Shown piece after piece: positions 33,107 to 44,726 of a stretch of 64,000 nt of DNA; within the stretch, counting starts at the first letter, position 1, and each line of letters opens with the position of its first letter. The notes under the pieces were generated by a model, which worked only from the letters and a program-made list of their open reading frames with translations, did no database searches and was not told where the DNA came from. The position numbers and the translations under genes were made by a program. Origin of the DNA: Hypholoma sublateritium FD-334 SS-4 (Eukaryota; Basidiomycota; Agaricomycetes; Agaricales; Strophariaceae); assembly GCA_000827495.1 (NCBI GenBank), contig KN817518.1:1452405-1516404 (forward strand), written 5' to 3'.

Positions 33107-35588
33107 ATGTCGTTATATTCTCAGAATGTGTATGGTCAACCACCTTACGGTGGCCCCAGCTATTCTTCCCCTCCGTCCACGGGTGTTTATCATCACTACT
33201 CGCAGCCCATTCCGCAGGCTCCGTCACCCACTGCTTACCAAGTTGATTGCGATAGCTTCCGCAGGGACTTTTCCTCTCGACTGTCTGAACTTACCTTCAA
33301 CTCAAGACCTATCATTCAGCAACTCTCCATGTTCGCGCAGGAAGGCGCACGGTTCGCAGGTATCGTGGCTCAGTGTCTGGAGATTCACATCAGAAGGGTG
33401 AGTCATGTTCTTATCTTCTCTAAAGTTATCCTGGGGAGACAAGTAGTAGAATGGTTTCCATTTTTGTGTTTATAACTATGTATTCAGTATGTAGTTTTGA
33501 GTTCAAAGAGACGAACTGCGACGATAGCCCAACGCTCAAAACTCTACGTCGTCTTAAATCCCTTTTTTACTTTGTCTTCCCACACGTTCCGCGGATTGCT
33601 GACTCATCATTTCTACATCTCTGGTTACGTTATGACAGGTTCCACCATGGATGAAGCTGCCCGCATTTTATCTACTGGACGCAATATCAAAAAATGTGTA
33701 TGAGCCTTACGCACGTCATTTTTCATCTTTTGTTGTCTCCCTTTTTCTTGAAACCTATCCCGTTGTCGATGACAATACCCGCGGCAAAATGGAAGAAATG
33801 CTCCTGACTTGGCGGACAGGTTCACCTGCTGGAAAAGAGCTCTTTGGCATTCCGCAACAGATGGCCATAGAGAGAGGAGTATGGGGTGCAGGTGCTACGA
33901 GTGCAGTAAGTATCTCAATTCTGATTCATGTTCAACGCCTCATGATATCCACAGTCCAGTAATAGTTTCTACTCTGGCGCCGGCATGATCACAAAATCTC
34001 AGGTTCTGAGTGAATTGCAATTCACTCTTGGCCAAAAAGAGCGCGCCCTACAGGCCAACCCATACGACATGGTATCGCAAACTCATATAACCATTCTACA
34101 CCAGGCAAGTCATCGTTTCAAGTGTTCTATAATATTCAACTCACCATCCCCAACAGTTACGATTACACGTCGAAGCAGGAGTATCTCAAGATCAGCTTCA
34201 GCAGATTCTTACTCAACTGCGGAACATGATCAAAAGTACCACCCAGCAGCCTGTACCTCAACTTGCGCCTCAGCCTCCAGCACCTGTACCTACCTCGAAT
34301 TGGCATCCTCAACCCCACCCTCAGCCACCGTTCCCTCCTCAAATTCAATATGTTGCTCGACCTTCACCCCCAGTCAAAGTTGAGGAGACTGCCGTTCATT
34401 CTCTTGACGTCAAACCTCCCGTAATAGAACCGGTCAAGCCGCAAGTCAAGCCGCAAACTGATCATTTTGCCAATCTCCTTTCGACCCTCTTGAAAGCAGG
34501 CGTCGTTTCAGCGACTGCAACTCCCACTGGTGCAGGTGCCACATCTAAGGAGGCGGCGATGAGTGTAGACATTCCAAAATCGTCGGACTCCAGTGACGCA
34601 GTTATTCGGGAATATAGAAATATTATCTTGTCGGAAACGATCAACCTAAATTATCTTGATTCTGTCAGGTATGTGATAGGTTTGAAGCGAACGCACGAAC
34701 GAGAAACTCAAGTTTGTAACAGATCATCCCGTATTGTAGAACTTCTATACGATCGTCAGGGCTTGCAATGCAGACAGTGTGGCCTTCGTTTTGCTGATAC
34801 TCAACTTGGAAAGAAAAATCAAGACAGCCATCTCGACATGCACTTCAGACAAAACCGAAAAGCGAGCGAAAACCTCGGCAGAGGCCACAGCCGCAGTTGG
34901 TTTGTTGGATTAGATGTGTGTACAAATCTTTTCATCGGCGTGCACCAGAAATCTGACCTTCCTCCGCAGGACTGGATACAGGACATTTCCGATGATGCAA
35001 AAGGCAAGGGACTCGCCGATCCTTCTGGTACTAGGCATCCAAAGGTTGCTGCTGCTGCTGAGAGTGCTAAGCGTGATGCCGATCTGCGAGCGCAATATGT
35101 CATTGTTCCACGAGGTGATGAGGCTCAGACAGTATCATGTCCAATTTGTAAGGAATTGCTCAAGTCTGAATTCTTGGAAGACGATGAAGATTGGGTATGG
35201 AAAAATGCAACAAAGAAAGATGACAAGGTACTGTATTCTTCGAGTCTTATTGCAAATGATCTTTATCTGAACGCTTTGACAGATTTACCACGCAACATGT
35301 TATGCGGAGGCGGTCACTTCTACGAGCACCCTTGCAGCGAGGCTACGCAATGAAAAGGCAAATGGCAGTCGCTCTGCAACTCCTGACGTCCTGCCGTCGA
35401 ATACTCTTTTAGCACTACGAACGACGACGCCACCGCCACTCGCAAGAGTATCGAAATCTCCATCACGGTCTCCGACTCAAGATGCTAAGGCCAGTGGGAC
35501 TAAACGTAAGGTCGAAGATATTGACCCTAACATACCTGCCGAGGCGAATGGTACACCTCCGCTGAAGAAGATGGCATTGGCCGTATGA
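33107..35588 (+). CDS. PCF11: PCF11, pre-mRNA cleavage and termination factor
   Basis: Exons 33107-33397, 33639-33905, 33955-34104, 34157-34668, 34723-34915, 34970-35227 and 35283-35588 give 658 residues. PCF11 is the CF IA subunit that binds the RNA polymerase II C-terminal domain and couples 3'-end cleavage to termination. The CTD-interacting domain covers about residues 40-185: FRRDFSSRLSELTFNSRPII, GARFAGIVAQCLEIHI, and PPWMKLPAFYLLDAISKNVY. A Gln/Pro-rich linker follows, then the two C-terminal zinc fingers (CRQCGLRF...H...H and CPICKELL...YHATC) flanking the Clp1-binding GHSRSWFVGLDDWI segment. Intron 3 begins GCAAGT after CAG, a clean GC-AG intron. A nuclear-type basic tail ends the protein. 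Intron 1 (241 nt) is long for this locus. Confidence 0.93.
34105..34156 (+). other. GC-AG intron in PCF11
   Basis: The donor reads CAG|GCAAGT and the acceptor CCAACAG. No GT donor nearby keeps the frame, and removing the 52 nt joins THITILHQ to LRLHVEAG in phase. Confidence 0.75.
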
Positions 35589-35917
35589 TCTAGCTAATTC
35601 ATGAACACTTGGATCTTGTCTGTTGCATTTTCATTTTTCCGATACATATTGTATCCACTACACATTATTACATTGTAGACACGCAATAAATTTATTACTA
35701 TCTTACTGAAATCGAATGAATCAAGTGTGATAAATTGTGACGCCTTTCATGCCACCTCAGGGTCTTTTCATTGCTTAAATAAACACCCAAACAATGGTCG
35801 TTCCTAAGTCATTCCCAACCACTGAGCAACTTGGCCAGAACCATCCACTCCTCCTTCCAACCACCGTCTAGAACATATTGCCGCTCACAATTTTTCCACT
35901 GTCGAAGCCTTCACGAA
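35589..35917 (+). other. intergenic region between PCF11 and SWT1-like gene
   Basis: About 330 bp is AT-rich in the first half (PCF11 3' end, with AATAAA at about 35687) and pyrimidine-rich before the next start codon (accatccactcctccttcc). No gene is seen. Confidence 0.4.
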
Positions 35918-37391
35918 ATGCCCGCGTTTGGAGTTGGAGTTGGTAAGTTAACACTCGCAGCTAGATCGCAGACATGTTCCTTTGTCCTAACGCACCGTCA
36001 GACTATGACCCAGATAATACATATCTGCAGCAAGCGCTGCAGCAGATCGACAACCTTTCCAACGATGATATCGAAATGAAGGTACGCCTCTGCGTAAGAT
36101 TGCCCTGTGTGTCATCGGAAATTTGATCCACCGCGGATGCGCGCTAGGCGCCGCTGTCTGAACTCGCGGTGTATCTTGTCTTGGATACCAATATCCTGCT
36201 GCACCACTTCGACGTGCTCGCGCAATTCGTGGACGATGTAGAAAGGCAGGCACTGCCTGTAATTGTTATACTGCCCGGCGCGGTGATCTATGAGCTCGAC
36301 GGGTATGTTGGCTTCTCCATCTCATTTGGGTGGGTGTTTTACCTTCATGATTATGATAGGCAAAAGAATCGCGACGGCTTGGCGTGGTTCGCGCGCCGGG
36401 CCACTGCATGGCTGCTGGAGAAAATTAAGGAGAGAAAATCGGTCAAAGGACAGGCGCAAGAAGAAACNTGCAAGTCGACGCGCAACTGGAAGATCAAAGA
36501 ACGCAATGCGGTACGCGATACATAATATTTGTATTGCCTTGAATATCTAACCGGGTCCACAGATAATGAACTCTGAAATGTTTAATGANGATNTNATTCT
36601 AGACTGCGTGCTATACTTCANCAGAGAGCGAACGACAGTCTTGTGCAGCGCGGACAATAACTTNTGTTTAGCGGCACNGGCTCAGAGTGAGGAATCTGNT
36701 CATCGACTNAATGGCCTTTGTGAGCAAACCTCTGTTGACAGGAATCCATACTATAACACCATCACGGTATGAGAGCAGCCGGGAGATTGCATACCACATA
36801 TTTGGCAACAGCGTGGACCTGAGTCTCTTTGAGCAGCACCGGAAGAGCTATAAAAACATAGGAACGCCGACTTCGAGGGAGGAGGATGACAGCATGGCCG
36901 TGGACGAGGAAGGCCCGGTAAACTCCACGGACTCTGACTGGCGATCGGGCCTTCCGGTTAACGTGCTCCATGAAGGGGTTGCCGATCACTTCTCGCGGCT
37001 GCTCGTCGATCTTGTGGGGCGGGTAGGGGGCGACGAGGTACGGCAGCGCAGCACGGCGAACGAGGAGAAGAACATGTCGCGGCACGCGCCGCGACGGCGG
37101 CCATACACCGAGTGGAGCCTGGCAGAGTGCGTCGAGTATCTGGTGCGGCGGGCGCCCGTGGAAATGAGGCTCGCGAATCCGCGGCCAGAGAGATTCCTGC
37201 TGAGGCCACGCACCAAGGGAGTGCCGGGTTCGCGGCCGGGGCTGGAGTGGACGTGGAGGGACTGGGAGGTCGGGCTGGAGAACCTGCGGCAGATCAGCGC
37301 TGGGTGGGGAGATGTGTCCATTCGCGAGTCGCTCAAGGCACTGGAACCGCACATCGAATATGTTTTTGCTCGGCCGCTGCGCCCTACGTAA
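35918..37391 (+). CDS. SWT1: SWT1-like PIN-domain endoribonuclease
   Basis: Exons 35918-35942, 36002-36081, 36148-36302, 36360-36510, 36563-36686 and 36742-37391 splice in frame to 394 residues. The PIN domain (about residues 40-190) shows VYLVLDTNILLHHFDVLA with the first catalytic Asp, VIYELDGQKNRDGLAWFARR, the ILDCVLYF segment, and VLCSADNN with a late acidic residue. It is followed by SSREIAYHIFG, all in the order seen in SWT1, a nuclear-pore-linked RNA endonuclease that removes faulty mRNPs. The C-terminal ~170 residues include a conserved-looking helical block (WSLAECVEYLVRRAPVEMRL) and are encoded by strikingly GC-rich DNA. Nine ambiguous bases lie between 36468 and 36709, eight of them in exon 5 or the following intron, so a few residues are unknown; no frameshift is required. 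Confidence 0.75.
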
Positions 37392-37468
37392 TACGTCTTA
37401 CCACCGTGGGAATATGAATAGCAATTATATGCGACTTGCCGTATTCAGTTGCTTCGTTTCTTGCCCCC

Positions 37469-39127
37469 ATGAACAAACGTCGCGCCGTCTATGCTGCCCT
37501 CTCCGTCCTCGCCCTCTTTCTCCTAGGCACCGTCGTCGTCCTCTCCTCGGTGACATACTATCTGTCCATCGATCCCCGCGCGTACATCACAGAGCAGGAG
37601 CTTCCTGTCCTTGACAACACCACTCGCTGGGACGGCGCATCACATGGCCAGGTCGAACTCATACCTAGAATCATTCACCAGACATGGAAGACCGAAGAGT
37701 TGCCCCCAAAATGGCGAGGTATATCTCAGGACTGCCGCGACATGATGCCTGACTAGTATGTGGTGACCCCTCGGCCTCCTTTCTGCACTAAATTTTTCTA
37801 CAGTAAATATATGCTCTGGACCGACGCCGGCTCGCGTGATTTCATTGCAGAAAACTACCCATGGTTCCTGGACACCTTCGACAATTACGTGTATCCAATT
37901 CAGCGCGCCGATGCCATCCGCTACTTTGTCCTCTACCACTATGGCGGCATCTACATCGACCTTGACATTGGCTGCCTCAAACCCCTCGATCCATTGCTGG
38001 TTTATCCAGTCATCCTTCCCAAAACCATCCCCGTCGGCGTTTCAAACGACCTCATGTTCTCAGAGAAAGGACATCCCATGCTCAATCAGACCATTCACAA
38101 CATAATCAAGTTTGACCACTCATGGGTATTGAATTATCCCACTGTCATGTTCTCGACCGGACCCATGTTCTTATCTGCGCAGTACGGCCTCTACACTTCA
38201 TCCCATCCCACTACCGCTTTGCAGGACGTCCGCATTCTGCCCAAATCACTATACGGCAAAAATGCTAAGGAAAACGAGGCCCCCCACTCTTTCTTCTCTC
38301 ACTTCTATGGGAGCAGCTGGCATGCTGATGATGCGGCTTTCATTGGATTCCTGGGAACATGGGGTAAAGGCCTCATGTGGATAGGCCTTATCGTTCTAAT
38401 TATCGGGATCATAAGAATACCTTCAAAGCCTGGTAGGCGCTTCAGCAGAGGTTACGAAATCATTTTCCCCAGGATCTCACGCTCGGGACGCTGGCATTTC
38501 CATTTGGGTCGTACACCGTACTCGTCGTTGGGTACCCAGCCACCCTCGCCCACGAGCACCGAATCGTCACCACTCGACGATGTGGAAGTTCCCGTTATCC
38601 ATCTGCCCTTTGATTCCCGACCTTCGACCCCATCCCAAAGCGAGTTCGACTATTCGGACGCGGATCTCTACGCTGGCCGTACGCAGAGCCCACTGGTCGA
38701 TGCCTTTAGACGGGTCCGGAACCGCGTCAGCTCCATGGCTGGCTCATATCAATATCAAGAGCCCCCAGAGACACCCATCAGGACGGACCGACGACGTTAT
38801 ACTAGAGGTGTCATGTTCCTCCTGCCTGCTATATTTACTCGGCCAACACCTGACATAGAGCTTCAACCGGCGCCTCCACCGCGTAACACTTCAAGGCTCA
38901 ACACACGTTCGACACTACCGATGCATGCGGAGAGGACGCCACATGCACCTGAAAAACAACGTCACGCGGAGGACATCGAAACCGGAGGAGACCAGGGCTC
39001 CAGCAGTCACCATTTGGACGCTGATTATACCCCCTTCAGCCCGCTCATTGACCTTCACGAACCATCCTCACGGCCACGAACACCGACGAATCAGTCATCA
39101 TCCAGATCAAATTCATTATTATCATGA
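37469..39127 (+). CDS. DXD glycosyltransferase, SUR1/CSH1-like (MIPC synthase family)
   Basis: Exons 37469-37755 and 37804-39127 give 536 residues. An N-terminal signal anchor is clear (AVYAALSVLALFLLGTVVVL). The Gly_transf_sug domain follows: IPRIIHQTWKTEELPPKW, YMLWTDAGSRDFIAENYPWF, RADAIRYFVLYHYGGIYIDL and the catalytic DLD of the DXD motif, then GPMFLSAQYGLY. A second membrane segment (GLMWIGLIVLIIGIIRI) follows near residue 310. This arrangement matches the Golgi mannosyl-inositol-phosphoceramide synthase catalytic subunit SUR1/CSH1, which adds mannose to inositolphosphoceramide. After that, about 220 residues form a Pro/Ser/Thr-rich cytosolic tail, longer than in yeast. An OCH1-type mannosyltransferase is the main alternative. 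Confidence 0.8.
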
Positions 39128-39448
39128 TCCGTCTCCTTTTGTAATATAAGCCGTCATCATTTGGCCTGCTATCGACCTGCTTCCGTATTGCCTTGGCTGA
39201 AAAGCCTTTGCACAACGAACACTTATTTAACTGTTGGTGGGCACCAACTCACCGCATATTTTATACCATAATATACGTCTTAAGACGGGCATATGGTGTG
39301 TCCACTACTATACGGATTGATCTAAATCAAGTTTTTCGCGTTTCGTTTTTTATATATCTGTTCCGCGGTTGCTCTGCACAAGTTCACAGTCTATTAGATC
39401 CAAATAAATATTGCATTATATTACTGATACATGAACTACAGCCCAACA
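39128..39448. other. AT-rich convergent intergenic spacer
   Basis: These 321 bp between two convergent genes are clearly AT-rich, against the GC-rich coding sequence on either side. They hold only 3' UTR sequence as far as can be seen (for example AATAAATATTGC at about 39403). Confidence 0.4.
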
Positions 39449-41225
39449 TTATGTGGATTTTGTTTTCGCTATCGACTTCATGGTTCTGGACAAGACTACC
39501 ATTGCCACTGCGGATACTCCGTAGGTGATCGAGGGGCCGAAGGTCCAATACGACGCGCAGGCTGCGGATGTCTATCAGCGCTGCTGTACTCGGGACACCA
39601 TCCGGCGTACCTAGCAATGGCCCCAGTGCGCGGCCCAGCTGCCCAGACGACCTGAACTGGCCGAGGGCTTTCCCCTTGGCGAGCTGGGGATGCTCCTCGA
39701 CGACCTTGCCCGTCACCTCATCCACGTGGCCCTCGTCGCACTGCAGCGATGCGAACGCAGTCAGTGAGTTCACGACCGTCGCGCTGGTGAACGCCATGCA
39801 CACCGCGGCACCCTGCAGGAGGCGCATCGCGAGCGTCGGGCGCGTCTGCACGAAGATGGGGAGCAGCGCGAGAAGAATCAGCGCTGCGGCGCAGCTCGAT
39901 ACGCCGCGCCGCGCCATGTTGCCCTCGCCGACCTTAGACATCGCGCGCCGCACGTAGCCGCCTTGAAGCACAGCGCTGATGATACCGATGGACCCAATGA
40001 GTTTCCCGTTCTGCGTGTTGGACCAGTCGAGTACTGTATGTAGATAAATCTATTAATAACTTTGCGCTTGCGAGCGAGGAAAGGGAAGACGCACGGTCAA
40101 ATGTGAGGAAGGTGAGCGTGAACTCGACGCCAGAGAAGAGCGCGAGGAAGTGGAAGTGCAGGATGCGCAGCGTCTTAAGGACCGCGAGACGGCCCTCGAT
40201 CGTGCGCTTGGGCTTGGGCGGCCCCGTGTGCGCGGCGGACTTGCCGTTCGTGTGGCCGTTCGTGTGGCCGTTCCCGTTCGCATGCGCTGCACCTGCCGCT
40301 TTCTTGCTCTCCGGCGGCACGATGGCCTTGCCGCGCGTCTCGGGGAGTGCGACGGCGAGGAAGATGGTCTCCGCGACGAGCAGCACGAGCGTGAGGAATG
40401 CGGGCGCAGCGTAGATGTTGAGCTCGGGGCCCCAGCTGTTCATCGACTTGGGCAGTGGCCGGGAGGCGAAATACGCGCCAATGGGCGGGCCGATGCAGAA
40501 GCATATCGCGAAAGCAATGCCGACGTGGGCGAGCGCCTTCGAGCGGGTGGCGGGCGATGTCACGTCGGAGAGGATAGCACTGGCGTACTCCGGTGTCAAT
40601 GGGCGGCTGCACATTTAAATATAACTACTCACATTGCGAGCTGCACATTTCCCTCGCTCAGCCCTCCGATAATCCGAGAGAGCATGTATGATGCAAAAGA
40701 GGTGGACTGCACCCAGCTAAATGCAAGGTCGGCGAGCCACCAAGAGCCATTAGAAATGGACTTACACCGCAGCCGACAGAATGTTTCCAATCATAGTGAT
40801 CAAGAGAATGCGTTTACGGCCATACTTGTCGGACAAGGAACCAATCTTCGGCGACACGAAGAACTGAAGGGTACTATACGCCAATCAGTGCGTACACTAC
40901 AGGGTCAAGCGTTGACTCACGAGAAAACGGATCCCATAAGGCCGCCCAGTAGCACAATATCCCATCGCTGAGACTGGACGCCTGGTTTGTACAGAAGAGT
41001 CCTGATAGAGGTGACGAATTGGAGGGTGCGAGACAAGAAGCCAGCAGGGTCGGAGCTTTCTCTCTGTGCGTAATATAGTTAGCTGGACAACGGGAACGGA
41101 AACGGAACGACGTCACTCACCACAGTATACCACTCTATAAGCCGAGGAAATAGAGGCAGTGGGATTGTGAATGCAAAGAGGTCAAGAACGAGGGACAGAA
41201 ACACAATGGTCTCGACTTTAGCCAT
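39449..41225 (-). CDS. major facilitator superfamily transporter, MFSD10-like
   Basis: Exons are complement of 39449-39561, 39611-40033, 40095-40579, 40633-40716, 40766-40873, 40921-41063 and 41121-41225, giving 486 residues with about 12 membrane segments. The N-terminus (ETIVFLSLVLDLFAFTIPLP) and the MFS loop 2-3 signature (GSLSDKYGRKRILL) fit the drug:H+ antiporter-like MFSD10/TETRAN group. Further hallmarks are YMLSRIIGGLSEGNVQLAIA, KALAHVGIAFAICFCIGPPI and KALGQFRSSGQLGRALGPLL. The central cytosolic loop holds a low-complexity insert with repeated HTNG units. The 3' two thirds of the gene are markedly more GC-rich than its 5' third. The transported substrate is unknown. Confidence 0.85.
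40242..40285 (-). repeat. 12-nt tandem repeat coding for HTNG units
   Basis: On the plus strand the unit ttcgtgtggccg appears twice in tandem with a degenerate third copy (ttcccgttcgca). In the MFS transporter it encodes the Asn-Gly-His-Thr run of the central cytosolic loop. Confidence 0.7.
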
Positions 41226-41721
41226 GGCTAGGGAAAGAGTAAGGATCGTCAGTAGTATGTGCTGTGTTTGCTTATAAGTTTTGCGCCGGTATAATCATAG
41301 TGGGACACGTTGACCATCCGCTCTCCGAGTCGGCTCAGAATGGCCGCCGCAAGCCGTCGCTCACAGAAGTGAAACTTGGGAACCGGCTCTCGGCACTGGT
41401 CTTTCTTTGCTTTGCCCCGACGAGCACATTCCCACCGACCCTCCAAGTCAATCCCTCAAATTTATGACCACGTATTTTTTGATTGAGGTATTTGGCATCG
41501 GCTGCCGCTGCCTCGGAGCGTTCTCATGGGAAAGCATCTAAAAGCATCTCCCCAAATCCGTTGCTATTGATTTGCCACACTGCCGGAGCCAGCCAATTGC
41601 GTGGATTTACCTTTCGTTACCTTGTCTTCGGGCTGCTGAGATGCAAAAGTCCGAAGTGAAGAATATGTATTTAATACCATAATTATTATTGATATACATA
41701 TATACTTGCGAGAGTACATGA
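41226..41721. other. intergenic region, MFS promoter and PUS7 3' flank
   Basis: The region between the MFS start codon and the PUS7 stop codon contains no credible gene. The part next to the PUS7 stop is very AT-rich (ttgatatacatatatac), as expected for a 3' UTR or polyadenylation region. Confidence 0.4.
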
Positions 41722-44700
41722 TCATATCGTTGAATCAGCAACGGCGTCAACCTCCATAGCTGCATCTTCTACGAGGGGACCGTTGGGAGTGTCAGCTACA
41801 ACCGCCGCCACCCCTCGGTATTTTTGGTCCTCTGCGGCTGCCGTGAGGCTTGTTTGGAAATGAGAGCTGGTATCCGTCTTCGTGATCTCACGCAGAGCCA
41901 TCGTGGCATACGCGGCGGTTCCGAGAGTAAGATGGATTTGCAGCGCCATGAATTTTCCGTCTTCGACAACAGCAGGAGGATCAAAATCGAGCAATTTGTC
42001 TTCATCAGACTGGGCGAGAGAGACGTCCGGATCCGTGTAACGCAGAACCGACCACGACATCTCTTTTGGATGATGAAGCATCGCGCGGTAGGACCCGTTA
42101 AGGGTGTAATCTCTGTTGGCTACAATGAGAAATCAAAAAGAACGAGAACAACGTATTTCTCACTTTTGTTTCCTCACGAAATTGTCAGGGTCCAATCCGT
42201 CCATGCTCAAAAATTGCCTATAACGGTCGCCGAGTTTTCCACCAGGGTAAGCTACGTCTGTGCCTGGTAAGGGCATTACAACGTCGAAGATGGTGTGCTT
42301 GTCGAGGTCTCCCGCCGTCAGAGTCTTGATGCGAGGTGCTTGATACGGCTTTCGATTCCTTCTCGACCCTGTTGATCATATCTACTGAGATACAACCATA
42401 CGGCATAGTAAGATATCCAATTACCTGACTCTTCGGGAATGTCGTCCAGGACGACTGGGTCTTCCGTAGATTCGACTTCCATAGTGTCTTTGTCTTTTGA
42501 CGAATCAAACACGAGATCTCCGACAATAGGACGATCACTTCCATAATCCCGGATGCGTTCAGATACGATGGCGTTCCACACGTATGATTGGTAGGCGTGA
42601 ATGTACATCAGGCGAAGGTTACGAGGAATCTGAACAAAATATATTTAGCTATGAATTCTGAAGGAAAAAAGAGAGATATTACTGTCGAAAGGGCTCCCAT
42701 CACATTGCGCGTATCACCCTTTTGCTTTTTGAAGCTTTCAAGAATACAGCGTTCCGCAACGACGCGCCGAGGGAATAAGCGCAGGGCTTTATCCAGATCC
42801 TTCTCTAATAACCAGGCATCCCGGGCAGCTTCTACCTCTGGGTGTTCACCATGTCTCTTGGAAAGGAGCATATCCGCTGCCTTCTGCCATTCTGACTTCA
42901 GTAGTGCAAGGCCGATTGCGTGGGTTGGAATGGAGGCTGTACCAAAGCGTTGCATACCTGAAAATAAATACATAAGAAAGATTCCCCGCAGCGGCTCTCA
43001 ACATAAGCTCACCATAGTAATTGATGAAGCCTTTATGTTTTATTGTGTTCATGGCCTCATCTAGGATCTCCATCGACGCAACCTTGACATTCCTAGGTGA
43101 TATGAAAATATCAAAAAGAAAGAATAAGCAAAGAAAAGGATAGAGTTTACCTCAAAGTTATGACAAACGCATTCCCTTTTAACATACCTAATTCCAGGCC
43201 CGATTTGCGGTAGTTGAGATCAGATATCCGGATTCCTCGCTCTCCTCTTTGAGTCATGGCGTCTTGAAGAGTTCTCCGCGGCCCTATGTTATTAGCCAGT
43301 TTCCACACTTCTTCAACAGTTTTGTTGTGGCGATTCAACGAGACGCGCTGTACAGTTACACCACGTTTGTCCTTCGTTCCCGCAACAGACAGGTCCTTGA
43401 TGTTAACATGCAGATTGCGGGACAAGTGGCCAAGTGCATCTTGAGTATCGCGGTTCGTTTTCTGCAAGGTAAAGTGGATATAGGGAGGATAATCACCACG
43501 ACTAGGTCGGGGCTCAGCTCCTAACAGCGTTGTCATGTAGTGTCAGAATGGCTCATGTAAGTAAGCGAGACTGCCTTACCGTCACGGCGGTCTCGAGCAG
43601 CAGCACGACTGCCTCGTTTGGCCCATTTAATGGCGATGCGCGAGCCCGCTTCGGGAGGACCAGATGCATCAGTTTCAGTGTCGAGTTTTCCTCCGAATAA
43701 CTCGCGAATGACTTTGTGGAATGAGGTGCGGCTTTCCTTCGATGTGATGGGCTAAGAATATGTAAGAGTACTTTCTTTGGTAGCATACATAGTGCCTTAC
43801 CGCAGATACAACCTTGCGCGTATCTTCCCTTCCACCTCCACGACCACCTCCGTTTCCGCCTCCACGGCCACCTCGTCCACCTCGTTTGCCGCCTCGCCCA
43901 CGCGAATTGCCTCTAGTCTCCTTTTCTTCTGGTACTTCAGCTGTCTCAGCCTCCGTGGGCACAGACTCATCACCTGCGACTGAAGGAACGCGATTGCCCC
44001 ATCCACCATCACTGACCCTAGGTGGCTCGGGACCCTCAAGAAATATCTGCTTGAGTTGAGCAACCTTCTCCGCATCGAGGAAGGGAGTAAGTGTCGCGTC
44101 GAAGTGCCCAGGCCAGGGTTCCTCTTTGCTGGAAACTTTCAACGTAGGTGCTGCAACAGAGCTGCCCTCGACGGCGAACGTAGGCGTGAAGTTTTCTGCA
44201 ACAATGCTCGGCAATCCCTCAGTCGTATTTTCTGAGCCCTTCTCAGTTTCACCCTCGGGAGTGGGTGTGGCAACAGCAGCCGTTTCCTGCGCTTTCTCCT
44301 TTTTAGAAATTTCGGGTTTACTCAAGTTCTTCAAGTGTACAACTTTGCTGTCTTGATCAACCTCGAAAACCAAAAAGTCTGTGAAACTATGTGCCAAACT
44401 ACAGATGAGCATATAGGTTTTGTAAATTATAGAAATAATGACCGTTGTTTAATGATTCCTTCCACCTTCGCCTCTCCGCGGCCAATATATTCTGATATTC
44501 CGACGTTTGCCTCAAGGAAATTCAAAGGCCGGCCTTCTTCGGCCACAGGCAACGGTATTCCTAGTAATACATGACTTGGAGGAAGGATATGCTCTGCAGT
44601 GGTATTCAGCGTGAATTCAATTCCTCGCTCTTCGAGGGAGCCTTCCTCGTCGATTTTGGCGCGTTTAGAATATCTTTCAACGTCTGCATCATCTTGTTCA

Positions 44701-44726
44701 CGTTCGTGGATTACGAACGACGACAT
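41722..44726 (-). CDS. PUS7: tRNA/RNA pseudouridine synthase PUS7 (TruD family) with an RGG insert
   Basis: This is a minus-strand gene with several introns, start 44724-44726 ([12 protein letters not shown]) and stop 41722-41724. PUS7 converts uridine to pseudouridine in tRNA, U2 snRNA and mRNA. Family motifs seen are [58 protein letters not shown], and the catalytic [18 protein letters not shown] with its Asp. Also seen are [16 protein letters not shown] and [20 protein letters not shown]. Between the N-terminal and catalytic parts lies a Glu/Thr/Pro-rich stretch. It leads into a glycine/arginine run (about 43805-43920: [19 protein letters not shown] and more), an RGG-type RNA-binding region not expected in every PUS7. 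The C-terminus is acidic (AMEVDAVAD). It is divergent from URA3. Confidence 0.9.

Noticed and set aside
36762..37352. A 196-codon open frame antisense to SWT1
   Set aside because: It is another GC-rich shadow frame; the sense strand encodes the conserved SWT1 C-terminus in a spliced frame.
37436..37468. Upstream TTG start for the SUR1-like enzyme
   Set aside because: The frame opens with TTG, not ATG; the ATG at 37469 gives the signal-anchor protein expected for the family.
40150..40971. A 273-codon open frame on the plus strand in the MFS gene region
   Set aside because: It is antisense to well-supported MFS exons, crosses their introns, and exists because GC-rich coding DNA has few stop codons. 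Composition is Arg/Gly/Ala-rich with no domain.
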